This document shows positions 47,927-56,386 of a stretch of 64,000 nucleotides of DNA, piece after piece. This DNA comes from Vreelandella halophila. GTDB taxonomy: Bacteria > Pseudomonadota > Gammaproteobacteria > Pseudomonadales > Oleiphilaceae. How positions within the stretch are numbered: the first letter of the stretch is position 1; the number at the start of each line of letters is the position of its first letter. The notes beneath the pieces were generated by a model that was not told where the DNA came from, did not search any database, and saw nothing but the letters and a program-made list of their open reading frames with translations. The translations under genes and the position numbers were made by a program. The stretch lies in NCBI RefSeq assembly GCF_009856365.1, contig NZ_WMEX01000005.1:62001-126000 (forward strand), written 5' to 3'.

Positions 47927-47978
47927 GCAGTCAATACACCAGCGCCGATGGAATGCGTCTCCAGGGCCGAGGATTGCC

Positions 47979-48671
47979 ATGAAAACCCGTGACAGGATTC
48001 TCAAAGCCAGCCTCCAGCTGTTCAACGAACAGGGTGAACGCAATGTGACCACCAACCACATCGCCGCGCACCTGGGCATTTCGCCGGGCAACCTCTATTA
48101 CCACTTCCGCAACAAGGCGGACATCATCTATTCGCTGTTCCTGCAGTATCGGGGGCTGGTGGACCGGTATCTCAAGGTGCCGCGCAACCGCACGCTCACG
48201 GTGGAAGACAAGATGTTCTATCTGGAATCCGTTTTCGACGGCCTGTGGCACTACCGTTTCTTCCACCGCGATCTGGAGTACCTGCTGACCATGGATGAGC
48301 GGCTGCGCCACGACTACCGGGAGTTCACCTTCCACTGTCTGGGAGAGATCCGGGCTGTCCTGAAAGGGCTTCAGGAAGCGGGCATTCTCCGCCCCCACTC
48401 CGAGCAGGAGCATGAGGCCATGGCCCTGAATGTGTGGCTGGTGGTGACCAACTGGATGGCGTTCCTGAAGACAGCGAGTGCCGACGGCGGCAGCGACGGC
48501 AATACCCAGCGGGAGCTCAAGCAGGGCATCTACCAGGTGCTCACCCTGGAAATGCCGTATCTGACGGAGGCGTATTACGAGCGTGTGACGGCGATCCGGG
48601 AGCAGTACCGGCCGGATCTCAGTGTCATGGAGGGGGGCTCCCGGGCGGAGGAGCCCGATCTGTCAGTCTGA
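47979..48671 (+). CDS. TetR family regulator of the alcohol/aldehyde cluster
   Basis: 230 residues. The helix-turn-helix (about 5-50) is RILKASLQLFNEQGERNVTTNHIAAHLGISPGNLYYHFRNKADII, with the GNLYYHF recognition-helix end. A C-terminal ligand domain follows. It is divergent from the aldehyde dehydrogenase gene and is preceded by two matching palindromes. The ligand is probably an aldehyde or fatty acyl compound, by context. Confidence 0.93.
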   Translation: MKTRDRILKASLQLFNEQGERNVTTNHIAAHLGISPGNLYYHFRNKADIIYSLFLQYRGLVDRYLKVPRNRTLTVEDKMFYLESVFDGLWHYRFFHRDLEYLLTMDERLRHDYREFTFHCLGEIRAVLKGLQEAGILRPHSEQEHEAMALNVWLVVTNWMAFLKTASADGGSDGNTQRELKQGIYQVLTLEMPYLTEAYYERVTAIREQYRPDLSVMEGGSRAEEPDLSV

Positions 48672-49313
48672 CGCCGGTTCCACGCCGAGCAGCCAGTCGC
48701 TGAGGTGGTTGCGGGCCGGTTCCACGCCCTGCCCCTTGAGGGCTGAGAATGGCTGGATGTGGTGAATGCACTCAATGCCTTCGAGGTCCCGCCGGACGCT
48801 CTCAATCTGTCGCCGCGCCGGGTTGCTCTTGAGCTTGTCGGCCTTGGTCAGAAGCAGCATCATTGGCAGCCCGTGATGCTCGCACCACTCGATCAGCATG
48901 GCGTCGAACTCCGACAGTGGGTGGCGCAGATCCATGATCAGGGTCATGCTCACCAGCGACTGCCGGTGGGCCAGGTAGTCGCCCAGGTGTTTCTCCCACT
49001 GCTTCTGGGTATTGCGCGAGACGCGCGCGAAACCGTAGCCGGGCAGATCCACCAGCCGGGTTCCGGGCGTACTGAGTGAGAAGAAATTGATCAGCTGGGT
49101 GCGGCCCGGTGTCTTGCTGGTGCGAGCCAGGCTTCCGATCCGGGTTATGGCATTGATGGCGCTGGATTTGCCCGAATTGGAGCGCCCGGCAAAGGCCACC
49201 TCGCGCCCGGTGTCTTCGGGGCACTGGTCGAGCCGTGCGGCGCTGGTCAGAAAACGGGCACTGTTGAAAGCGATACGGGTCGTATGTCCGGTCACGGCGC
49301 GGCCTGCGTCCAT
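48663..49313 (-). CDS. engB: Ribosome biogenesis GTPase YihA/EngB
   Basis: 216 residues from ATG 49313; ATG 49337 is the alternative. P-loop GRSNSGKSSAIN, switch region TSKTPGRTQLINFF, DLPGYGFA, and the guanine motif TKADKL. It assists large-subunit assembly. I preferred the later start because a leftward -10 (TATTAT, 49345-49340) would place the transcript start below 49337. It is divergent from cytochrome c4. Confidence 0.95.
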   Translation of the reverse strand: MDAGRAVTGHTTRIAFNSARFLTSAARLDQCPEDTGREVAFAGRSNSGKSSAINAITRIGSLARTSKTPGRTQLINFFSLSTPGTRLVDLPGYGFARVSRNTQKQWEKHLGDYLAHRQSLVSMTLIMDLRHPLSEFDAMLIEWCEHHGLPMMLLLTKADKLKSNPARRQIESVRRDLEGIECIHHIQPFSALKGQGVEPARNHLSDWLLGVEPASD

Positions 49314-49316
49314 TGA

Positions 49317-49344
49317 TTTCAGTCGGTGGCGAAACATGTATAAT
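49317..49344 (+). promoter_or_regulatory. Candidate promoter of cytochrome c4 overlapping the engB promoter
   Basis: A perfect TATAAT at 49339-49344 with a poor -35 (TTTCAG, 49317-49322, 16-base spacer) reads rightward. On the other strand TATTAT (49345-49340) covers nearly the same bases and could serve engB. Confidence 0.5.
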
Positions 49345-49420
49345 ACCACACCAGTTTGCGGGGCCGGCGCCTTTGAAGGAGCCGGCCGAACGGACAATGT
49401 GTAATCCGAGTGGTGTCACG

Positions 49421-50029
49421 ATGAGAAAACTGCTGACCGGTCTTGTACTGACAGTGGGCCTGGCCGGACTGGCTCAGGCGGCCGACCCGAGCGCCGGGGG
49501 AGAAATCGCCCAGAACCAGTGCGTTTCCTGCCATGGGCAGAATGGCGTTGAGCCGCTGCAGCCGAATTACGCACGGCTGGCCGGACTGGGTGAGGACTAC
49601 CTGTTCAAACAGCTGAGCGCGATCAAGAGCGGCGATCGCAATGTGCCGGAGATGATGGGCATTGTGAGGGGGCTGGATGAGCAGGACATGCGCAATCTGG
49701 CGGCCTACTACAACCAGCAGGAGATGCCCCGTGGCGAGGCGAACCCGGAGAAGGTGGACGCCGGCGAATCCCTCTACCGCGGTGGTGACCTGTCGCGCGA
49801 TGTGGCGGCCTGCATTGCCTGTCATGGCCCGAAAGGGCTGGGCAATGAGCCTGCCGGTTATCCGCGGCTGAGCGGCCAGTCCGCGGAGTATGTGGTCAAG
49901 TCCCTGAAGGACTACCGCTCCGGTGAGCGCGTCTATAATGCGCAGAGCCAGATCATGGGCGACATCGCCAGTAAGCTCAACGATGATGAGATCTCGGCGG
50001 TGGCCGAGTACATCGAAGGGCTCTACTGA
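49421..50029 (+). CDS. Cytochrome c4, diheme, periplasmic
   Basis: 202 residues from ATG 49421. A signal peptide ends near LAQAADPS. Two heme-binding CxxCH motifs, CVSCH and CIACH, each sit in a similar half, followed by Met ligand regions (PEMMGIV and QIMGDIA). It carries electrons to terminal oxidases at the membrane. dsbA follows on the same strand. Confidence 0.95.
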   Translation: MRKLLTGLVLTVGLAGLAQAADPSAGGEIAQNQCVSCHGQNGVEPLQPNYARLAGLGEDYLFKQLSAIKSGDRNVPEMMGIVRGLDEQDMRNLAAYYNQQEMPRGEANPEKVDAGESLYRGGDLSRDVAACIACHGPKGLGNEPAGYPRLSGQSAEYVVKSLKDYRSGERVYNAQSQIMGDIASKLNDDEISAVAEYIEGLY

Positions 50030-50120
50030 GAGCTTTCCGCGGAACCGCTACTTGCCGACTCCTGCAAAGTTCGCTTCAATAGGAGGCGCTTTTCACTTTC
50101 AGTGACCGCAGGAGAACGGC

Positions 50121-50750
50121 ATGCTTTACCGCAGCCTGATCGCACTTACCGCCTTCCTCGCCATGGTCCCGGCCGCAATGGCTGCGGAATGGGAGGAAGG
50201 CACCCATTACAGGACCCTTTCCGAACCTGTTGAGACCCGATCCGGGGACCAGCTCGAACTGGCTGAGGTCTTCTGGTACGGCTGTCCTTCCTGCTACAGC
50301 ATGCAGCCCGTCATCGAGGAGTGGAAGGAGACCAAGCCCGATGATGTGAACCTGCGTCATGTACCGGCATCGCTGAGGCGTGACTGGGCACCCCACGCGA
50401 AAGCGTTCTACGCCGCGCGTCAGCTGGGTGTTGTGGACGGGATCCATTCCGAGCTGTTTGATGCGCTGGCTGGCGAACGGCGTGACCTGAATGATGTCGA
50501 TGCCATTGCTGCTTTCTTCGAGGAGCAGGGAGTGGCGGAAGCCTCGGAGGTCCGGGATGCCTGGGGCAGTTTTGCGGTTGACACCGCCATGCGCCGTGGC
50601 CGCCAGTTCCAGCAGGGGGCCAAGGTGACCGGCACCCCGACCCTGGTCGTTGAGGGTAAGTATGTCATCTCCGTCAGGGCGGCCGGCAGCTACGAGAATA
50701 TGCTGGCCATTGCCGATCACCTGCTGGAAAAGGAACGCTCCGGCGACTGA
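50121..50750 (+). CDS. dsbA: Thiol:disulfide interchange protein DsbA
   Basis: 209 residues. The signal peptide ends at AMAAEW. The thioredoxin-fold active site is FWYGCPSC with the cis-proline loop VTGTPTLVV. DsbA forms disulfides in exported proteins. The dipeptide between the cysteines is Pro-Ser, where most gammaproteobacterial DsbA have Pro-His, which may lower its oxidising power. CAGGAGAA lies before the start. It sits between cytochrome c4 and the EEP gene, an order I recall in Pseudomonas. Confidence 0.93.
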   Translation: MLYRSLIALTAFLAMVPAAMAAEWEEGTHYRTLSEPVETRSGDQLELAEVFWYGCPSCYSMQPVIEEWKETKPDDVNLRHVPASLRRDWAPHAKAFYAARQLGVVDGIHSELFDALAGERRDLNDVDAIAAFFEEQGVAEASEVRDAWGSFAVDTAMRRGRQFQQGAKVTGTPTLVVEGKYVISVRAAGSYENMLAIADHLLEKERSGD

Positions 50751-50752
50751 CT

Positions 50753-51601
50753 GTGTATCCGAAGCTGCGTGACCAGGTCCGGCGTCTGGCCGCCCCCGGC
50801 CGCCCCCGGGGAGCGGCTTCAACCTCCAACAGCGCCCCCTCCCTGGCCGAGACGGGCCGGATACGGCTGCTCACCTTCAATATTCAGGTGGGCATTGCCA
50901 CTGAAGCCTATCACCACTATTTCACCCGGAGCTGGCAGCATCTGCTGCCCCATTCCCAGCGCCGGGACAACCTGGACCGCATTGCGGAACTGTTGCGGGA
51001 CTACGATGTGGTGGCTCTTCAGGAATGCGATGGTGGCTCGCTGCGCAGTGGTTTCGTCAACCAGGTCCAGTACCTGGCAAGCCAGGGCGGCTTCCCCTAC
51101 TGGCGCCAGCAGCTCAACCGCAATCTCGGGCGTATCGCCCAGCACAGCAACGGTATCCTCAGCCGTTACCAGCCCCTGAGGGTGGAGGAGCACCGCCTGC
51201 CGGCGCTGATTCCGGGGCGTGGTGCCATGATGGCGTTCTACGGCAACCCGGAGGATCCGCTCGTTCTGGTGCTGATGCACCTGTCCCTGAGCAAGGGGGC
51301 GCAGAATCGCCAGCTGGGTTACATCCGGGAACTGATCGCCCCTTACCGGCATGTGGTGCTCATGGGCGATATGAATGCCCATGCTGAGCAGCTTCTGACC
51401 CATTCCCCGCTGCGCTCGGCAGAGCTGATTCCGCTTCCGGATTCGGCGATGAGCTTTCCCAGCTGGCGCCCGGAAAAGGCGCTGGATCACATCCTGGTGA
51501 GCCCGACACTGGATGTGCACGACACCCGGGTTGTGGACTATCCGGTGTCGGATCACCTGCCGGTCAGTATGGAGATCGAGATTCCTGGGGTTACCGGGTA
51601 G
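50753..51601 (+). CDS. Endonuclease/exonuclease/phosphatase family protein
   Basis: 282 residues from GTG 50753, two bases after dsbA. EEP-fold motifs: LLTFNIQVG (Asn), VVALQECDGG (metal Glu), VVLMGDMNAHAE (Asp and Asn) and VVDYPVSDHLPVSMEI (catalytic Asp-His). The substrate is not known; the group includes nucleases, phospholipases and phosphatases. No signal peptide. Confidence 0.88.
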   Translation: MYPKLRDQVRRLAAPGRPRGAASTSNSAPSLAETGRIRLLTFNIQVGIATEAYHHYFTRSWQHLLPHSQRRDNLDRIAELLRDYDVVALQECDGGSLRSGFVNQVQYLASQGGFPYWRQQLNRNLGRIAQHSNGILSRYQPLRVEEHRLPALIPGRGAMMAFYGNPEDPLVLVLMHLSLSKGAQNRQLGYIRELIAPYRHVVLMGDMNAHAEQLLTHSPLRSAELIPLPDSAMSFPSWRPEKALDHILVSPTLDVHDTRVVDYPVSDHLPVSMEIEIPGVTG

Positions 51602-51696
51602 ACGGGGCCACTCCCGGTGTCGGCCCTGCTGGGCAGGATCACCTTATGGGCTATACTCGGAGAGAACGGCGATTCTTTCCGGCCCCGGGGCTGACC

Positions 51697-52362
51697 ATGG
51701 CGGAATTCGATGAGGAGCGTAATCAGCTCCAGATCAAACTGGTCTACTATGGGCCAGCCCTCAGTGGCAAGACCACGAACCTTGCCGCTCTCCATGATCT
51801 GCTTCAGCCGGATCTCAAGGGCGATATGATGGTGCTTGAGACCCAGAACGACCGCACCCTTTTCTTTGATCTGTTCCCTCTCGGCTTTCAGCTGCCTTCC
51901 GGACTGACCGTGACCCTCAAACTGTATACCGTGCCCGGCCAGGTCCAGCATGACAGCACACGCAAGGCGGTCCTTTCTCGTGCGGACGGTGTGGCTTTCG
52001 TAGCCGATTCCCAGCGTAACCAGGAACAGAACAACCTGGAATCCTTCCGGAACCTGAGCGAGAACGCCAGCCGTGTTGGGCTGGATTTCGGGGCGCTGCC
52101 GCTGGCCGTCCAGTTCAACAAGCGGGATCTCGGGGACGTGGTATCGAAGCCGGATCTGGTTGCCCGGTGGCAGAGCAGCCCCTGGTGGCCGATCAAGCTG
52201 GCGACTGCCCTGGAGAACAAGGGGGTTCTGGAGACGTTCCAACTGCTTCTGGAGCGGACCTGGGGTGCGCTTGACCGTGACTACGCACTGGGGGAACAGC
52301 ATGGCCTGGATCGCGTGACATTTGTACAGAACGTGTTGGGGCAGAGTGATGCCGTCTGTTGA
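51697..52362 (+). CDS. MglA-like small Ras-type GTPase
   Basis: 221 residues from ATG 51697. P-loop YYGPALSGKTTNL, switch II region YTVPGQVQHDSTRKAVLSRADGVAFVADSQ, and guanine motif VQFNKRDL. These match MglA of Myxococcus closely in style; MglA sets cell polarity and places type IV pili. No MglB (roadblock) partner gene is seen in the window. It overlaps the next kinase gene by 14 bases, so it belongs to an operon with the kinase and the receiver-ATPase. Confidence 0.88.
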   Translation: MAEFDEERNQLQIKLVYYGPALSGKTTNLAALHDLLQPDLKGDMMVLETQNDRTLFFDLFPLGFQLPSGLTVTLKLYTVPGQVQHDSTRKAVLSRADGVAFVADSQRNQEQNNLESFRNLSENASRVGLDFGALPLAVQFNKRDLGDVVSKPDLVARWQSSPWWPIKLATALENKGVLETFQLLLERTWGALDRDYALGEQHGLDRVTFVQNVLGQSDAVC

Positions 52363-53572
52363 GCCCGGGATTGGGGACTTCGGTGAGCTGGAAGCGAGGC
52401 TGGAGCAGCTCGGCTGGAATGATCTGATGAGCGAGCGCGAAACGGCGCTGCTGGAGAAGTCGCTGACGCAGGTTGCCGGGGCGCCGGTTGCCATCGTCAT
52501 GGCCGCCGGAGAACAGCCGGCTGCTCCCATTCGCCATCAGCTTCAGGCCGTGGCCTGGGTCAGTGCGGATCTTGAAACCGGCCTGCTCCAGGGGCTTGCC
52601 CGTACGGCGGAACGGGTGCTGTACCAGGCCTCCCGCTATTACCTGGCGGCCAATCTGCATCTGGATGTGGTCCAGCGCAATTACCAGGAGCTCCAGCAGC
52701 AGCACGCCCAGCTACAGGCATCGGAGGCCCGGTACCGGGAGCTTTCAGAGCAGCTGGAGGAGCGCGTTCAGGCTCAGGTGGCACAGATCGAGGATCGTCA
52801 ACGGCGTCTGTACGCGTCGGAAAAACTCAATGCGGTGGGGCGCCTGGGGGCCGGGGTTGCCCATGAGATCAATAACCCCATTGGCTTCATACGCTCCAAC
52901 CTGAACTCGGCGCGGGATTACCTGGGGACTTTCTCCGAACTGTCGAAGCGGCTGCGCACCCTGCCGGGGGGCGAAGAGCTGGCCCGCGAGCTGGACCTGG
53001 ATTTCGTGGTCCCTGATTTCCAGGACCTGATTGATGAATCCATTGATGGTTCCGCCCGTGTTGCGGCGATTGTGAGTGCACTGCGTCGCTTTGCCGGCAC
53101 GGATGAAAGTGGTGTCTCCTCCGTCTGTATCAATGAGTTATTGCAGGGCGTCTGGGCGGTGGCGGAAGGAAGCCTTGGGGATATGACGGTCAACTGGGCG
53201 CTGGATGAATCCATTCCAACGGTTGAAGTGGATCGGGCAGGGATCAGTCAGGCCTTCTACAATCTTATGGAGAATGCCTCACTGGCGGCGGAACGCCCGG
53301 TAGGGCTGGCTGTTGCAACCGAGGGCCATGAGCAGGGTGTGCGCGTGCGGATCCGGGATGATGGTGACGGGATGGCTCCAGAGGTGTTGGCCAGGGCCTT
53401 TGATCCCTTCTATACGACAAGGTCTGTAGGGGCTGGCACTGGTCTTGGGCTGAGTGTGTGCCGTGACACCATCCGGGCCCACGGCGGAGGCATTGAGATC
53501 AGCAGTGAGCCTGGTTCCGGAACCGACGTGTCAGTATGGCTTCCCGGGAACCCATCTGCTGGTGACAGCTGA
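52349..53572 (+). CDS. Soluble sensor histidine kinase
   Basis: 407 residues from ATG 52349. There are no membrane segments. Residues 1-110 form an unassigned (perhaps GAF-like) domain, then a coiled coil (about 110-160), the H-box GVAHEINNPIGFIRSN, and an HATPase with FYNLMENASLAA, IRDDGDGM and GTGLGLSVCRD. It is closely similar in layout and H-box to the kinase at 57.7 kb. It is coupled to the MglA-like gene and probably phosphorylates the receiver of the next protein. Confidence 0.92.
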   Translation: MPSVEPGIGDFGELEARLEQLGWNDLMSERETALLEKSLTQVAGAPVAIVMAAGEQPAAPIRHQLQAVAWVSADLETGLLQGLARTAERVLYQASRYYLAANLHLDVVQRNYQELQQQHAQLQASEARYRELSEQLEERVQAQVAQIEDRQRRLYASEKLNAVGRLGAGVAHEINNPIGFIRSNLNSARDYLGTFSELSKRLRTLPGGEELARELDLDFVVPDFQDLIDESIDGSARVAAIVSALRRFAGTDESGVSSVCINELLQGVWAVAEGSLGDMTVNWALDESIPTVEVDRAGISQAFYNLMENASLAAERPVGLAVATEGHEQGVRVRIRDDGDGMAPEVLARAFDPFYTTRSVGAGTGLGLSVCRDTIRAHGGGIEISSEPGSGTDVSVWLPGNPSAGDS

Positions 53573-53586
53573 ACCAGGCGTGTTGC

Positions 53587-55833
53587 ATGTCCGAATTTGA
53601 CCAGTACTTTCTGTCCAGCAGCAAACAGTCCGGAGAGTCTGAGCCAGACTCTCCGCAAACAGGCCAGTATCGTCTGTTGTTTGTGGACGATGAACCCAAT
53701 GTGCTGAGTTCCCTGCGTCGGACCTTTCACCGTGAGAACTATGGGATCCAGTGTGCGGCCAGTGCTGAGGAGGCTCTGGCCCTGGTGCGTTCCGAACGTT
53801 TCCATCTGATGATTACCGATTTCAAGATGCCCGGTATGAATGGTGCGGACCTGCTGCGGGAAGTCAGGGAGATCTCGCCGGACACCATGCGCATCATGCT
53901 GACCGGGCATGCGGATACCCAGGCGGTGATGACCGCCATCAATGAAGGGGCGGTCTATCGCTTCATCCTCAAGCCCTGGAACGATGACGACCTGCGCGTG
54001 ACGGTGGCCCTGGCGCTGGAGCAATACGAGCTGCGGGAGAAGAACCGCAGCCTGGAAAAGACAACCAGTCGCCAGGAAAAGGACCTGGATGTCTTCCGCA
54101 AGATGAATCAGCAGCAGCGCAGCCAGCTGGCGCTGATGCTGCACAAGCATGGACTCATCAACCGCCAGCAGGTCCAGGAGGTCTACAAGATCCAGCAGGC
54201 GCGCAAGGTGGCGACCATCCGGCTGCTGCTTGAGAAGGAATGGGTCTCCCGGGAAAAGCTCTACAGCCTCCTGCGCGACGAGCTGCTCTTTGATGAGGTC
54301 GCGCTGGCGGAATTCGCCGTTGATCCGGAAGCCCTGGACCTGATCCCCGCGGATGTCTGCCAGGGCCAGCTTCTGCTGCCCCTGCGGGTCAGGGGGCGCC
54401 GTCTGGTGCTTGCCATGGCGGATCCGCTCAACCAGCCGCTCATCGAGGAACTTTCCTTCGCCATTGGGCTGAAGATTGAGCCGGTGCTGGTGCGGGTGGA
54501 TGAGCTGGAGGAGCGGCTGGGTCAGTTGTTCGGCGATCCCAGGGAAGGCATGGAGGAGCTCGAGTCCGTCTTCGATGCCAATGATCCTGGTGACACCATC
54601 GAGCTGGTCATCGAGGACGATGACTCCGATGTGGACCTGGAAGGGTTGCTGTCGGATACCCAGCAGCCCTCGGCGGTGCGTGTGGTCAATGCCGTCATCA
54701 TGGAGGGACTGCGGCTGGGGGCAAGCGATATCCACATCCAGCCACGTACCAATGTGGTGGTGGTCCGCTACCGGATTGACGGGGTTCTGCAGGACAAGAT
54801 CCGTATTCCGAGCACCATGCAGATGAGCATTGTCTCGCGGATCAAGGTGATGTCGGAGCTGGACATCACCGAAAGGCGCAGGCCCCAGGATGGCCGCCTG
54901 ACCGTGAAGACACCCATGAAGATTGTGGACCTGCGGCTGTCGACCCTGCCGACGCTCAATGGTGAGAAGGTGGTCATGCGGGTGCTGGATCGCAATTCCA
55001 GCATCAAGAACATCGATCAGCTGGCGCTTTCGGATCTCAACCGGCAACGGCTGCTCAACGTCATAACCCGGCCCCAGGGCATCATCCTGGCCACCGGACC
55101 CACCGGCAGCGGTAAGACCACAACCCTCTATGCCATGCTCCAGCATCAGGCCACGCCGGAGAAGAACTACGTCACCATTGAGGATCCGGTGGAGTTCTAC
55201 ATGGACATGGCGGGCCAGGTGCCGGTCCGGGAAAAGGTAGGGCTGGATTTCGCCTCGGTGCTCAGGGCCATCCTGCGCCAGGACCCGGATGTCATACTGC
55301 TGGGTGAGATCCGCGACCGGGAAACTGCGGAGGTGGCGTTCCATGCCGCGATGACCGGTCATATGGTCTACTCAACGCTGCACACGAATTCGGCCATTGC
55401 CTCCGTCGCCCGTCTCCTGGACCTGGGCCTGAAACCCTATGTGGTGGCCTATGGGCTGGAATGCGTGATCTCCCAGCGGCTGGTGCGCCGGCTGTGCCCG
55501 CACTGCCGTGAACCCAGCACGCCGGATCCAGAGGTCCAGAAACTGCTGGGGCCAGCCTTCGCGAGCCCCGGTCTCTACGATCATGTTTCCAGGGGCTGTG
55601 ACCGGTGCCACCATCAGGGATTCAAGGGCCGGGTCGCGCTGCACGAAGTTCTGAGCGTGACCGAGTCCATGCGCCACGTGATCGCCTCAGGCGGAGCGGT
55701 GCGCGAGATGGTGGAGCAGGCGGAGAGCGACGGGCTGGTCACGCTGGCCGCGGATGCCCGCTACCGCGTTGAGGCGGGCGAGACGAATCTGGCGGAGATC
55801 CTGCGGGTGCTGGGCAGTCAGATCGACATCTGA
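53587..55833 (+). CDS. Receiver domain fused to a GspE/PilB-type secretion or pilus ATPase
   Basis: 748 residues. Receiver at 28-145 (FVDDEPN, phosphoacceptor Asp78 in MITDFKMPG, ILKPWN), coiled coil about 145-180, MshE/GspE N-terminal domain about 180-315 (DLIPADVCQGQLLLPL, LVLAMADPLNQPLIEEL), then a full ATPase: LGASDIHIQP, Walker A GPTGSGKTT (504-512), STLHTNSA, and zinc-finger cysteine pairs CPHC and CDRC. GspE/PilB ATPases drive pseudopilus or pilus assembly, and the MshEN domain often binds cyclic-di-GMP. An N-terminal receiver is unusual and suggests direct phosphorylation control. No platform (PilC/GspF) gene is adjacent. Confidence 0.93.
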   Translation: MSEFDQYFLSSSKQSGESEPDSPQTGQYRLLFVDDEPNVLSSLRRTFHRENYGIQCAASAEEALALVRSERFHLMITDFKMPGMNGADLLREVREISPDTMRIMLTGHADTQAVMTAINEGAVYRFILKPWNDDDLRVTVALALEQYELREKNRSLEKTTSRQEKDLDVFRKMNQQQRSQLALMLHKHGLINRQQVQEVYKIQQARKVATIRLLLEKEWVSREKLYSLLRDELLFDEVALAEFAVDPEALDLIPADVCQGQLLLPLRVRGRRLVLAMADPLNQPLIEELSFAIGLKIEPVLVRVDELEERLGQLFGDPREGMEELESVFDANDPGDTIELVIEDDDSDVDLEGLLSDTQQPSAVRVVNAVIMEGLRLGASDIHIQPRTNVVVVRYRIDGVLQDKIRIPSTMQMSIVSRIKVMSELDITERRRPQDGRLTVKTPMKIVDLRLSTLPTLNGEKVVMRVLDRNSSIKNIDQLALSDLNRQRLLNVITRPQGIILATGPTGSGKTTTLYAMLQHQATPEKNYVTIEDPVEFYMDMAGQVPVREKVGLDFASVLRAILRQDPDVILLGEIRDRETAEVAFHAAMTGHMVYSTLHTNSAIASVARLLDLGLKPYVVAYGLECVISQRLVRRLCPHCREPSTPDPEVQKLLGPAFASPGLYDHVSRGCDRCHHQGFKGRVALHEVLSVTESMRHVIASGGAVREMVEQAESDGLVTLAADARYRVEAGETNLAEILRVLGSQIDI

Positions 55834-55839
55834 GGTCGT

Positions 55840-56382
55840 TTAATCCTCGTCTGACAGCGTGATGAACCCGTCCTGGTCCCGCTCGACCCGCGTTATCCCC
55901 GGTGCTTCCGACTCCAGGCGTTCCAGTTCCTTCTTCTGGGTTTCCAGTTCGCGCTGCTGGCGCCGAACCTTTTCCGCCAGCCGCTGGTTCTCCAGCGCCA
56001 TCTCCTTGTAGCGCAGGGCATTGTCGAGCGTGACCAGCAAGTCCTCGTTGGACCACGGCTTCAGGATGAAGCGATACACTTCCGAGTCGTTCACGGCGTT
56101 CACCACACCTTCAAGGTCCGCCTGACCGCTGAGCACGATCCGCAGTGCGTCAGGATGGGACTGCTTGAACTGGTTGAGCAGGGTGACGCCGTCCGTGCCG
56201 GGCATGCGGTAGTCGGAGATGATCAGATCCAGCCGATGGTGTCTGAGTTCAGCGTGGGCGCTGCGGGCGTCCTTGCAGGTAAGGGTGATCCAGTTCCGGT
56301 GACGGAAAAGGCGCACCAGAGCGCTCAGAATCTCCGGCTCGTCGTCGATCAGTGCAATGACGGGCTTCTGTTCCTCCGACAT
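55840..56382 (-). CDS. Receiver-domain protein with C-terminal coiled coil
   Basis: 180 residues. Receiver 8-125 (LIDDEPEILS, phosphoacceptor in LIISDYRMPGTDG, FILKPWS), then a Lys/Glu/Arg-rich coiled coil (about 130-160) and a short acidic tail. There is no output domain. It could pass a signal by contact or act as a phosphate sink. It converges on the receiver-ATPase gene with a six-base gap and lies four bases after the receiver-HD gene. Confidence 0.92.
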   Translation of the reverse strand: MSEEQKPVIALIDDEPEILSALVRLFRHRNWITLTCKDARSAHAELRHHRLDLIISDYRMPGTDGVTLLNQFKQSHPDALRIVLSGQADLEGVVNAVNDSEVYRFILKPWSNEDLLVTLDNALRYKEMALENQRLAEKVRRQQRELETQKKELERLESEAPGITRVERDQDGFITLSDED

Positions 56383-56386
56383 GGGC

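Noticed and set aside
53410-55362. 650-codon minus-strand frame
   Set aside because: Shadow of the receiver-ATPase gene, whose Walker and receiver motifs are unmistakable.
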